In this document: one piece after another, positions 1 to 10,376 of the stretch
Numbering within the stretch: position 1 is the first letter of the stretch
Layout of the letters: every line of letters begins with the position of its first letter
Assembly: GCA_020698575.1 (NCBI GenBank)
Contig: CM036252.1
Location: 33,229,659-33,293,658, forward strand
DNA from: Bostrychus sinensis
Taxonomy: Eukaryota > Chordata > Actinopteri > Gobiiformes > Eleotridae
Direction: 5' to 3'
DNA: 64,000 nucleotides
The notes under the pieces: model-generated
The model's database searches: none
The model's input: only the letters and a program-made list of their open reading frames with translations
What the model was told of the DNA's origin: nothing
Position numbers and translations under genes: made by a program

Positions 1-382
1 TCTTTAGGCAGGTTTGGTGTGGTTCCTTATCTTTTACATGTTGTAATGATGAAATAAATTGTGTTTTGTGGCATAATGACAGTTGAACTGCAGACAGACC
101 GACCTTATCTAACTGTTTCTGTGACTTCTGAGGCTGAGTAACACCGGGCCTCATTTAGGGGCCTCCTTAAAAAGGGTATGAATACTTTTGCACACTCAAG
201 TTTTCTGTTTTTCTGTCATATCTTTGCTTCACAACAAAAAATATTTTGCATTTTCATAGTTGTTGTCATGTGATGTAAAGTGACTGACATAAATCTCTCA
301 ATTATCCGTTTCAATTCCTGGTTGTAAGGAAACAATAAAGGAAAAATGCTAAGGGGTATGCATACTTTTGCACGCAACTATA
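1..382. mobile_element. Terminal part of a Tc1/mariner-like DNA transposon
   Basis: The stretch ends near 382 in a motif (GGGGTATGCATACTTTTGCA) that resembles the TIR of many fish Tc1-like elements, and a related motif (GGGTATGAATACTTTTGCAC) occurs at about 173. No transposase reading frame is visible, so this is a terminal or internally deleted remnant. The family call rests on recalled resemblance of the terminal motif. The other end lies outside the window. Confidence 0.45.
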
Positions 383-1343
383 TACAGAGGCCTCATTCAC
401 AGACAGCTCCATGAGGTTAAATACTATCAAGTAATAGCAATTAATAAAAGTGGACATCAGCTAAAAAGTTGACAAAGGCCAACTTTATCTAGCCAGTGGT
501 TGCCTACCCCTGGTGTACAGTGTGTGTACAGTGTGTGTTCTTTAGCTCTGGGGCTCGCTTTTATCCCAGTTCAGTTAACAACATAACAGAAACATGGCAA
601 TTTTTTTTTTTAAATTTATTGTACCCAGCTTAACACAGTCACACTGTGGAGGATGGAAATTATACAGACTTTTTTTTGTTCAATTATTGCTGAGCTGGCC
701 TTTTTAATAATCACAGAAATCATATTTTTACCCATGACTGATCCCAGGATGATGCCGATGCCCAGGACTTTGCTCAGTACCACTTTCAAACACGGCACTG
801 GAAAAAGAACAGAACTGAGTCACTTCGCTGAACTGCACTATGACACTACAGCTACACAATCACCATCATCATCATCATCATCATCCCCACACAAAGCAGT
901 GGGGTCCTGTGCTGTGTCACACTGCATGACAATACTCTGCTGGGACATAATGTTCACAACATTTATAAAAGAAGCCTGTATCAAAATGTGATGCGAGTTA
1001 ATGAGTGGATATATTTGAACTTATCTGACATCTGTACTTGAGGAAAGGATTTTATTTGGAACAAGAGATAAAACATGACATTGATAAAGACAAAGGCAGG
1101 AGCAGAAGGAGCAGCAAAGACACACAAAGACCTGACCAGAGAACATCTATAAGGATATCAATCAAATCCAGAGCCAGCCAATCACATATCTGACTATATT
1201 TCAGGATTTGTGTCCATGTCTGTTTCTATGTACCACCTCAAATCCAACAAGTTAAACCAGTCCACACAGTTTTTACAATACTTTAGCTAACTGCTGAACA
1301 TTTACCTTTTTATTATCATTTTTGAAGCATCTTACAACAAATA
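383..1343. other. Non-coding stretch, no gene seen
   Basis: AT-rich sequence with a short CAT microsatellite near 870-890 and, near 480-515, a fragment resembling the end of the CAGACATCTGCAACC-type miniature element seen at 53.9 kb. The 112-codon open frame at 653-991 has no recognisable domain and low-complexity serine; I regard it as chance. Confidence 0.4.
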
Positions 1344-1349
1344 CTAATG

Positions 1350-1750
1350 CAGGGTGACCAAATATACCTATTTAACCGGGACAGTCCAGTCCCAGTTCTA
1401 CGCTCCTTGTCCCATGTCCCAAGACATAGCTGTAAAAACATTATTATGTCCCAGTTTTCAACAAATCATGTCCCATTTGTCCCCATTATAACACATGGAA
1501 AAGCATAGGAAACTTAATACACATTTGTCTAAAGACTTCTGTCCCTAAAATTGATTACCATGTCATTGTTTTTATCAATAAATTGCAATAAAAAATCTAA
1601 ACTTAAGCCTTAGCGTCTATACTTTAATAACATGACAGAAAATTGTATGGATTTCTGAAGCTTTTTTGTCACATGTTGAGTTCAAATGCATCGAAAAAAA
1701 CAACATGTGTTAGACCCAGTTTTTGGGTCTAAAAATCTGGTCACCTTACG
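1350..1750. mobile_element. Miniature inverted-repeat transposon (GGTGACCA ends)
   Basis: The left end reads CAGGGTGACCA and the right end TGGTCACCTTACG, which are inverted repeats with about one mismatch in ten. The direct repeat CTAATG brackets it at 1344-1349 and 1751-1756, consistent with a target-site duplication. There is no coding capacity. A similar pair of ends occurs at 22817-23371. Confidence 0.6.
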
Positions 1751-1756
1751 CTAATG

Positions 1757-2400
1757 ACATCTCCCAAAGACTTGACACTGATAGTAAAGACTACAGAAGT
1801 GCCACTAGTACACTCAGAACACACGTCTCCAACTCCCCACCGCTTATTTTGGGGTAAAAGTCAGGTTAAAGTTACCGTCTAACAGGTTGAAATGGAGAAA
1901 GAACTCGTCGTAACATGATTCTGGCATGAGATAAGTTAAAAGAAGTCCTTTAAAAGGGTCCATGAATGACGAGCCTTTCTCAGCCATTTCTGATGCCGCC
2001 ATTTTGAAAGACTGTCACGTGACGTTGTTATGTCTCTTCCTCTGTGGAGTTTCCGGGTTACATCCATGGGTTACAGACACACAGCGCCACAGCGCGGTCA
2101 GAGGTGTACGGCTGCCCCCTCCTGGCGGACTACTCGAGCCACAAGAAGACTGTTCTGAGGAGCCATGTGTATTCCCTTATTTATTGTCAAAAGTTTAATT
2201 GCGTAAACAATTGTTCTAAACCCTTTAACTGGTATTGTAACTGCTAGAGTATGTAACACCAATTAAATCCACTAAATTGCACTGCTGTCCAGAAATATCA
2301 TTATTTGAAAACGGAAAAAAGCCGAAGTGCCCTGACCAGGGCAATTTTACAGGTAAGGAAAAAATACATTTAGCTAGATATGAATTCTAGACCCCTAAAA
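1757..2400. other. Non-coding stretch, no gene seen
   Basis: It includes a moderately GC-rich segment at about 2030-2140 but no recognisable exon, RNA or repeat. Short open frames at 1962-2247 look fortuitous. Confidence 0.35.
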
Positions 2401-2416
2401 ATCATAGTATTTTGAG

Positions 2417-3262
2417 TTGAATGGAATAAATTTAACAACACAATATGTCTGTGGTTGTTCAGAAGACATGGTCAACCACTCGGTTGAGTTGCCAGTTCAG
2501 GGAATACAGTCTGGCTCTGGTTTTATGTGCAGTGTCAAAGTATGGTATATGCTTGAGAAATATTGCTCAAATGAACCTGGGGGCCCACCAAGACTGTTTA
2601 TACAAAGGGTAAGTGACCCCAACTATGCTGGATATGTGTCTCCTACTGAGATTTTACCCTTACCCAAAAGTCAGCAGCCCAGGAAACAAAAAAAACAAAA
2701 AAATTGAAAGCGTGTGAAGACAAGAATCCTGACTGATGCACCTGAAAAGCAGGCAATTGAGAGAGCCCATGAAGAAAGGAAAAATAAACAGAAAGGCAAA
2801 ACAGAAAGAACCATCCAAAAGCAAGGAATGCAGAAGAGGAAACAAACCCAGACAAAAATCGCAGTGGAAAGCAGTTCTGAGGAGAGTGATGTTGCCATCC
2901 CATTTGAAGACACTTCTGAGTGTGAGAGTTCCAGCGATGAAAGAAGTGAACCAAATGTCTCAGATCTGGTAGTTGGTGACTTTGTCATAGTAAAATTTGC
3001 ACCTAAATGCAGGAGCCACCATTACATTGGCCGGGCTGACAGCCTTGCAGACAACGAAGTGAGTGCCAGGTTTCTCAGAACAATCCGAGGGATCACTGGC
3101 AGTAAGAAACCCACCTTTGCGCTCAAGGAAAATGATGAGGCATCATTCCCAAGGAGTGATGTACTGAAGAACCTACCTCAACCTCAACAGGCTGGAGGGA
3201 CTGCAAGGAGGGAGCAACAGTTTATATTCCCCTGCAACCTTGACAGTTGGAATATTGAATAG
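2417..3262 (+). pseudogene. Pogo/CENP-B-type DDE transposase, C-terminal remnant
   Basis: Two adjacent frames (2417-2707 and 2714-3259) read as one protein interrupted by a single in-frame TGA. The order is a short N-terminal piece ending VSPTEILPLPK, a lysine-rich linker, a serine/glutamate acidic patch, then a globular tail with VVGDFVIVKF, SHHYIGRA and AGGTARREQQF. From family knowledge this linker-plus-tail layout follows the DDE domain of Pogo/jerky-like transposases in fish and cnidarians. The catalytic DDE core is not present upstream, so the copy is truncated and has a stop. A domesticated gene fragment is an alternative, but the stop codon argues against it. Confidence 0.5.
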
Positions 3263-4850
3263 TTCTTTTGATTAAATGGTTTTGAACTGGTGGTTTGTTC
3301 TCACAAGTTTAAAACTGTTAAAATGGTTTGTTTTCACAATATGCTCAAGTTTACTTTTTAAAACCGAGATGGTCAGTTTACCCCCAGATGGCTCAATTTA
3401 CCCACTGGCTTGGTTCAGCTTACCCCTAACCTGGGGCAAGTTGAGCCACAGGAGCACCTTTTTTTTTTAAAAAAAGTCATTATTTTGGGCAGCTCTGTCA
3501 GAGATGCATTCTGATCATTTAATTTTATAGGAGACATCCTGAAATAAAGATATATGTTATCATTCTATTTCTGTGTCATTTTTCATTAAGTCCAGGACAC
3601 CATAAGTAAAAAGTGGCTCATCTTACCTCACTCTCCCCTACACATTTAGTCTTTACCCAATTAAGTATCTGCTGCTGCAAGAGGGAGAGGTGTGATGGGG
3701 CAAGTGCCCATAGTCTGGGCAAATAGAGGGCAATAGGTCAACAACAGAAGGAAATAATCCTCAATTGGTCAAAGACACTGTTTTGCAAATGTGTGGATTC
3801 TTTGAAATGTGCAAGTAGAATTAAAAACTGACAATAATCTTTATACATGATGATGAAAGATGTAGGCTTTTTTTTTTTTTCAATTCAGAGTCCCCCCTGT
3901 CAGTACATCAGCTTAATGGAGCTAAAGTGAATGTTCAGCCTGGAAGACTCCTTGTCTCCATCATGATGTGCCAATATCAGGACAAATCTACTGCCACATA
4001 CAATGTTACAGACACTGAAGAGACTTTGCTGTTCTATGACATGTTCCTTTCAGTGTAAATATGATTTCTGATGTGATCATTCATGTATTCCTGAAGTATA
4101 TGTGCAAGTTTGAGTCTGAAGACAAATTACAGTCTCTAATGAATATTTCCCATCACCAAGTTGACACAATATCCGCCCGTTTACTGCCTTTTGAACTATG
4201 ATAAACAAATAATTACTGTGACTTGATTATTAACATGTGATATAGTTAAGTTTTATTTGGTTCATAAAATAAAGACATAATAATTATGACATATAATAGC
4301 AGTTATTAACATCATACAGTGTAGTAAATGTGGGGTACAGTGGTTGTAGTTATGGGTTTTTGGGCAACATTTATGTGTTCACAACTTGTTCAGATATAAT
4401 AAGTACATCAGTGAAATTCTGCCACCCCTCAGTCTCATTGTTATACCACATTTCTGTAAAGAAAATACCTTTAATAAATAAATAAATACTGTCTTTTTCT
4501 GTGTTTGGGTCTTTTGGGGGTTAAGGCCTACTAGTACTTACTTTACAGCTTACGGAAACTTAACACTCGATACTTTCTTACTGTCACTCAAGTACCAAAG
4601 AGTCTCGAGTTTTCTACTGGAGTAATAATATTTTGATGTAACAGTATTTACTGTACGCGTCTGGAGTACTTCCTCCTCTGGCAAAATCCATTTTAAAAGC
4701 AATTGCTAGAATTTATTTATGAATTCAGAAACATTTACATAATCAGGATGAATCATTTTGGCAATTTATTTGTCATATATTTGTATTGCATTGTGCTCTC
4801 TTAGTCATATGAAAATCACAGTTGATTATACAGTAGTGCTTCTTTTTCTT
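3263..4850. other. AT-rich intergenic sequence, no gene seen
   Basis: I see no exon pairs, RNA genes or clear repeats beyond homopolymer runs. The part up to about 3650 may belong to the same transposon remnant as 2417-3262. Confidence 0.35.
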
Positions 4851-4854
4851 CTCC

Positions 4855-5331
4855 TTATTCTTTGCTTTGTTCTTTGTCTTCTGGTCTTACTGCTCTAAAG
4901 TTGCACTTGCAGCTCTTGTCATTAAACTGAAAAATAAGAGAAGATTTCAGTTGGCTCCCAGAAGTAATGTTGTCACTAAAACATCCAAGGATAAGACCTA
5001 CCAGTAGGAGATGAGAGGTTAAAACTTTGGAGAAATTGTATGCTCAGGTGGACATCCTTCTTCTTTCTTCTTCTTCTTCACTTTTTTCTCCATCATCTGG
5101 ACTTTGGTATTTTGCAGTGGCATTCGCAGGTCTTGTCATTACACTGAAAATATGTTATAGAAAAGGATGACTTGTTGGCTCCTAAATGTGATGCTATGGG
5201 TAAATGATCCCATGATAAAACCTACCAGCAGATAATAAACTTTATCACAAATAGTGTGTTCATTGGGACATCCTTTATCTTCTCCTTGGTCTTGGTGGTC
5301 TGGAGGGGCACTTGGAGGTCTTGTCATTCCA
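4855..5331 (-). repeat. Tandem terminal-exon cassettes of the chemokine-like unit
   Basis: Three direct copies of a roughly 190-220 base unit lie on the minus strand. Each opens with a pyrimidine tract and TTTTCAG acceptor followed by a short frame beginning xNDK: 5331-5275 (WNDKTSKCPS, ending RPPRPRRR, stop), 5143-5093 (CNDKTCECHCKIPKSR, stop) and 4926-4855 (FNDKSCKCNFRAV, ending EQSKE, stop). All three start in phase 0 and carry their own stop. Between them lie first-exon-like segments ending TGCTG or TACTG with a GTAGG donor (for example 5263-5226, starting MNTLFVIKF). The layout suggests duplicated [last exon + first exon] blocks. They could be alternative terminal exons or decaying duplicates. 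Confidence 0.5.
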
Positions 5332-5336
5332 CTGAA

Positions 5337-6470
5337 AATTCAATTCAATTCAGTTTTATTTGTATAGCCCAGTATCACAACAAAAGTCGCCTCAAAGGGC
5401 TTCACAACAGTTGATCAAACATAGACACACAATCAAACTTAACACACAATCAACACAAACAATAACTACACTAAACTAAACAGACCCAGGACACTCCTGT
5501 CCTTAGACCCCCCCATCTCGGTAAGGAAAAACAGCCTAGCTTCAGCTGTGGAGTTAACCCTGTTCCTAGCTGCCCTGACCATAAGCTTTCTCAAAGAAGA
5601 ATGTTTTAAGCCTAACCTTAAATGTAGAGACTGTGTCTGCCTCTCTAACATGAGCTGGAAGCTGATTCCATAAAACAGGAGCTTGGTAACTAAAGGCTCT
5701 ACCTCCAACTGTACTTTTAGAAACCCTGGGAACCACTAATAGCCCTGCATTTTGTGAGTGCAGTACTCTGCTTGGTTGGTATGGCTCTATAACATCATTA
5801 ATGTAGGATGGGGCCGTACCATTTACAGCCTTGTAAGTCAGGAGAAGGATTTTAAACCTAATTCTGAATTCAACTGGAAGCCAGTGAAGTGAAGTTAGCA
5901 CAGGAGTAATATGTTCTTAATGTTAATAATCTTGCTGCTGCGTTTTGAACAAGTCACACACCGTCCAGGGAGACTCTCTGGTCAGACAGAGCATCTCTCA
6001 GCTTTATGGGGCCTAGTATAATGACCTCTGTTTTTTCTGGATTTAGGAGGAGATAATTAATTGTCATCCAGGTCTTTATGTCTCTCAACGCAGTCATTCT
6101 GATCAGGTTTAATTGATAAATACAACTGTGTATCGTCTGCGTAACAGTGAAAATTAATGCCATGTTTTCTGATTATGTTTCCTAAAGGCAGCATGTAAAG
6201 CATGAACAGAATGGGTCCAAGTACTGAGCCTTGTGGCACTCCATAGCTAACTTTACTGCACTGTGAGGAATGTTCATTTACACTGACAAACTGGTACCTA
6301 TCAGATAAGTAGGATTTAAACCAGCAGAGGGCGCTCCTCTGACCCCTATGTCACAGTCTAATCTCTGGAGTAAGATGCTGTGGTCAATGGTGTCAAAGGC
6401 TGCACTGAGATCTAACAGAACCAGGACTGAGACCAGTCCATTGTCATTGAGACAAGTCCATTGTCTCAAA
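5337..6470 (-). mobile_element. L2-like non-LTR retrotransposon, 5'-truncated and degenerate
   Basis: Minus-strand frames carry reverse-transcriptase blocks: SAAFDTIDHSILLQRL, PQGSVLGPILFMLYMLPLG, the catalytic HCYADDTQLYLS near 6140, PEKTEVIILGP, and the C-terminal HWLPVEFRIRFKILLLTYKA with VNGTAPSYI. The 3' end is the repeated ATTCA / TTTATTTGTATAGCCC tail at 5337-5380 that recurs at 43252. Frameshifts separate the blocks, so it is dead. It lies between the second and third exons of the chemokine-like unit. Confidence 0.85.
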
Positions 6471-6849
6471 ATTCAATAAATAGAACAGGTATATATATTT
6501 TTTTGGCTATCAGAGGTTGCAGGCAATGACAATGTGGTTGGAGGCTTCTAACTGTAATTCAGAAATGATTGCATACTGTGACTTATATTACAGACTCTGT
6601 GACCCAATTATTCATCAAAAACTAAAGCCTATACCTTTTTTAACTTGCACACTTCCTTGTTGAGCTTCACTGTGAAGTAAATGACAGGTCTGTGGCAGTG
6701 CTGGTTTTGGTACAGGTAGTACACTGTAACTTCTTTTTCCAGAGGCTGATGCAGGAGGGCTGTGGCAGAGTGAAGGCTAAAAACCAGAGAAACAAAGCAA
6801 ATTTATTTGCTGCAACTACAAACTGTACTGAACTTAATGAATGTGGGAA

Positions 6850-7113
6850 CGGGAATGGTATTTATATAGCGCTTTACCTATGACACAAGTCACCCAAAGC
6901 AATTTATATAGAAGGGAAGGGGTATTTCAGTCACTCCATAGTGGGGGGTGGTAAGCTACAGTCAACGGATCCTCTGAACACCAGCAACCACTCACTCACA
7001 CTGGCTTCCTAGTATTTCCCCAGCGGTCTCCCATCCAGGTACTGACCAGGCCCTACCCTGCTTAGCTTCCAGGATCTGACAGGATCGGGCAGCCACAAGG
7101 GGGTATGGCCTTG
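6850..7113 (-). mobile_element. SINE with a 5S rRNA-derived head
   Basis: Read on the minus strand from about 7113, the sequence follows 5S rRNA closely through the internal promoter: GGCCATACC, then GGAAGCTAAGCAGGGT, GGGCCTGGT and CTGGATGGGAGACCG. The 5' end of a true 5S gene (GCCTAC) is lacking and there is no terminal T run. It continues into a body ending near 6855 with TATATAGCGCTTTACC in plus orientation, a typical LINE-type tail. This fits the SINE3 (5S-headed) class known in fish. Confidence 0.65.
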
Positions 7114-7433
7114 GGAATGCTTTGTGTATGTGATTATATGTCACCTCAGAGCGACTGTAGGTTGAAGCCGTGGCAGGATGGAGGTTGGCTGTAGACACCG
7201 CTGTGCTGCTAAGATTATTGTAAAAAATAAGGTGAGAGTAAATGTATGTTTTCAGGAAAGCCATATAAGATCAGGATGAGAATAAAACCTACCAGCAGAT
7301 GACAAAAGTGCGGAACATCTTGGCTTCTGAGGATAAATGGATGGCTTTGGTGGATGGTAGAAGTGATGAATCAGGAAATAAAAAAAGGTATTAGTACAAG
7401 TCTAAAAGGCAACATCATTAAATGTAAACTTAG

Positions 7434-8215
7434 TGAATAAGAACATATTTTTTTGGTGACTATGAATTACTTTTACTGTGTACTTTTTTTGTAAAAGTAC
7501 TTCAAAATACCTAGTAATGCATAAAAAATAGACTCAATCTGCTGATTTTGAAATTGAATAAAAAACTTATTTCAAAAAAATACACAATGAAGCCTGCTTA
7601 TACATATTAAGTACATCCAGTACTACTACCACTGAGAGTATGAAGTAATTTTACTGTGTACTTTTTATGTAATTGTACCACATAATACCTAGTAATGACT
7701 AACATTAGCCATTTTTTTTTTTTACAATTTTGAGATGTAAAAAAGCACAAAAGAAGAAATAAAATGGACAAAATTACTCATTTATACTAAATCGGCTGAC
7801 TATCAGATTTTTGTGTAATTGTACTCTGAGTCTATTTTTACGCATTACTAGGTATTCTGAAGTACTATTACAGAAAAAGTACACAGTACAATTACTTTAT
7901 ATTCTCAGTGGTAGTAGTCCTAGATACACCTAATATGTATAAGCAGGTTTCACTGTATTCTTTTTTGAAAGAAGTTTATTCAATTTCAAAATCAGCAGAT
8001 TGAGTCTATTTTTTACTCATTACTAGGTATTTTGAAGTACTATTACACAAACGTATACAGTACAATTACTTTATACTCTCAGTAGTAGTAGTCCTGGGTG
8101 TATTTAGTATGTATGAGCAGGTTTTATTGTGTATTTTTTTTTAAACAAGTTTTTTATTCAACCTCAAATACAGTACTTTGAGTGTAATTTTAGTCATTAC
8201 TACTTCATGAAAAAA
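7434..8215. repeat. Inverted-tandem array of a ~176-bp unit
   Basis: About two units in one orientation (roughly 7440-7720) face about two and a half units in the other (roughly 7800-8210). The marker GAGTCTATTTT recurs at 7828, 8002 and 8180 (spacings 174 and 178), and the marker ACCTAGTAATG recurs near 7510 and 7687 in the left arm. The arms share long near-identical blocks such as CAATTTCAAAATCAGCAGAT and its complement. It has no coding capacity. It is probably a composite foldback/MITE-like element or a small satellite. Confidence 0.65.
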
Positions 8216-9000
8216 GTACTTCCTGGTGTGAAAGTAGTAGCTGAGGTAATGGTGGTAGAAGTACATAGCACACTGGTGCATTCATTTCTTAGACTTACAG
8301 AGAAATAGATGCTATATAATTCAACAGGCACGTGCAGAGACTTCTACAGGGGCAGGTGCTCAAAGTGAAAAAGGGGCACATACATATAACCAGATTTTAA
8401 AACACTGTTGTGTTAGGACTGTGGCAAGCAAGACTCTCACACAACTATTACATTTCTGTGTATACTATATATTGCAATACGGTAAGGATGAAGCTATACA
8501 TTTTTAATATAACTTTGGTAAAATTGTAAAAAACTAATGAACATATAAAATGTAAACAAAAACGCACTGCATGACACTAAACTAAATAATGTCATTTTAT
8601 CCATGCTCTGACAAGATGAGAATTATTCCCAGTGCTATGAGAAAGTCCTTAGACATTTTTAGTAATAAATTAAATAAGTTATGTGGGAACAAGATTTTGG
8701 GACATCACATTTTTTCTTTTCAGATCACATTTTGCCAGCTCCCATCACCAACCAGTTCGTATTTTTGCACAATTATAGCAAATTCTCGCAATTTAATTGC
8801 AATAAAATGCCTAAATGCTAACTGCAATCCATTATTTATAAGCAGCCCAACACAACAATCACAAAGCATTTTATGGAAGCATTTTGTAAATATCTAGGTG
8901 GTTAGCAAGTAGCGGTCAAAAGCTCCGCATTGAAACAGAAATGATCTAACGTGCGTGCATAATACTTTCATGGCTTTGTCTTATAAATCCCGGGACACGA
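8216..9000. other. Non-coding stretch, no gene seen
   Basis: The 102-codon open frame at 8589-8897 has no recognisable domain and an AT-rich composition like its surroundings. Confidence 0.3.
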
Positions 9001-9013
9001 GCAGCTCACTTAC

Positions 9014-9180
9014 CGGTTCTTTCATTCCCAGTGACTGTACTGGGTTTAAGTTCTGGAATCGGGACCAAAAAAATGATAACAGCCCTCTTTATTGGCTCCG
9101 CAGTCCGCTCTTTCTCCTCTGTTTTCAGCTGCGCGAGGGGCACGTGACAGCTGCGCAACTCACGGAGGCAAAAGGTTAAA
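9014..9180 (-). promoter_or_regulatory. Possible minus-strand promoter and first exon
   Basis: A locally GC- and CpG-rich stretch contains a minus-strand CCAAT box near 9090 and, downstream on that strand, a strong donor (CCG followed by GTAAGTGAG) ending at 9014. It lies 1.7 kb upstream of the chemokine-like exons and could supply their 5' untranslated exon. No transcript evidence is available. Confidence 0.3.
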
Positions 9181-9280
9181 GGTCACGAGGTGCTGGCGGC
9201 CGCGTGATGTCATTTATTTCAAATTATTAATAATTAATGAATGAATAAATGCTCTTATGAAGAGCCACATGAGGGCTTAA

Positions 9281-9285
9281 AGCCA

Positions 9286-9331
<46 letters not shown>
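9281..9331. repeat. Poly-A tract
   Basis: An uninterrupted run of about 40 or more A residues follows a short sequence resembling the end of the GAGCCACATG-type miniature element seen at 53.9 and 61.4 kb. Confidence 0.9.
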
Positions 9332-9332
<1 letters not shown>

Positions 9333-9761
9333 CCATAATTCAACCTTATACACTCGCCATATTTAGTTAAGTAGCCTAATATTTAGTCTTTCATAATAAA
9401 TGCATATTTTGTTAAATTAGTCAAAAAGTTGTGTAAATGTGCTTCTAAACTCTCGCTGTGGTTACTCTCGTGTGTGTCCCTCCCCCCGGCAGCGGCACGA
9501 CAATTACCGTGAAGAATGCTGTTAGCGCTCACTTGACCACGGAAAAATGAACGCCGACATGGCTTGACCGCAGTTAATCAGCGACGTGACGGAAAGTTTT
9601 GTCTTTTTGTAAACTATTTGCTGCTAAACATATTGCGCAAATAATAATGTGATTCAACTCAGCTGTTAACATCCCAGACAGTAGACGCATGCGTCTTTCC
9701 CCGAGAAAATCCTCACGTGCAAACATGATAATAAAATAGGTTGCACATGCGCCTCCAGACC

Positions 9762-9799
<38 letters not shown>

Positions 9800-9825
9800 T
9801 ATTATTATTATTATTATTATTATAA
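9762..9825. repeat. (TAA)n/(TTA)n palindromic microsatellite
   Basis: About ten ATA/TAA triplets are followed directly by about nine TTA triplets, forming a perfect AT-only palindrome that can extrude as a hairpin. The tyrosine/asparagine-run open frame across it on the minus strand is an artefact. Confidence 0.9.
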
Positions 9826-9829
9826 GATA

Positions 9830-10345
9830 CTGTTGGCCTACTGTAATAGCCTAATGTGTGACTAAGATTTGAAACAGAATGTGCAGTGTTTAGTAGTCCC
9901 AGTAGGGGGAGCCTTTTGGTCGTAATCATCCCAACCCACGGTTGCATTGGCTGCAACAAAAATTTACACTTGTGCAGATAATTACTACTACTTATTACTT
10001 ATTTTTTTCAACTGAAAAAAAAAAAAGTCTTACTTTTCAACCTGGTACTGTTTTTTGTACAGATGGTCATATTTAAATAAATAAATAAATAAACTTTAAA
10101 CTTTAAATTTTTTTTATTTACCAACGCTGCGATGTCACAACTTGTGCAGTTAGTGGTAGCGTAATTTCCCCATGGCCCATGCACCTTGCACAACCAGTGG
10201 ATAAAATGTTCCTCCTACCAGGTTTGTGTAAAGAAAAATGGTAACTCAATCACAATGTTTTAGTCATTTAAACTTTAAAAGCAGCTGGTCTCCGGGTAAA
10301 ATAGCTTGGGGTCCACAAGCTAACCCTCCACTTAAGTCGGGAAAA

Positions 10346-10376
<31 letters not shown>

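Larger units (their letters stand above)
5275..7326 (-). pseudogene. Chemokine-like gene or gene relic (three small exons)
   Basis: Phase-compatible exons on the minus strand are 7318-7293 (start MFRTFVIC, donor GTAGG), 6776-6635 (47 codons after one completing base) and 5331-5275 (18 codons plus stop), giving about 74 residues. The middle exon contains QHCHRPVIYFTVKLNKEVC. The 15-residue gap between its cysteines and the VIYFT strand match the third and fourth cysteines of chemokines, and the following W (KKWNDK) resembles the start of the chemokine C-terminal helix. The tail is basic, as in heparin-binding chemokines. A CC pair would arise at the first junction, but I see no full signal peptide, so the 5' end may be missing or wrong. 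A 5S-derived SINE and an L2 LINE sit in the introns. It may be an intact divergent cytokine or a relic; the chemokine call is inference from spacing. Confidence 0.35.

Noticed and set aside
2714..3262. Host gene reading of the 182-codon frame
   Set aside because: The VVGDF...AGGTAR tail and lysine-rich linker fit a transposase C-terminus, and an in-frame stop separates it from its upstream half.
7000..7113. Functional 5S rRNA gene
   Set aside because: The 5' start and terminator T run are missing and it continues into a SINE body.
9666..9959. Asn/Tyr-run open frame on the minus strand
   Set aside because: It is the translation of the TAA/TTA microsatellite.
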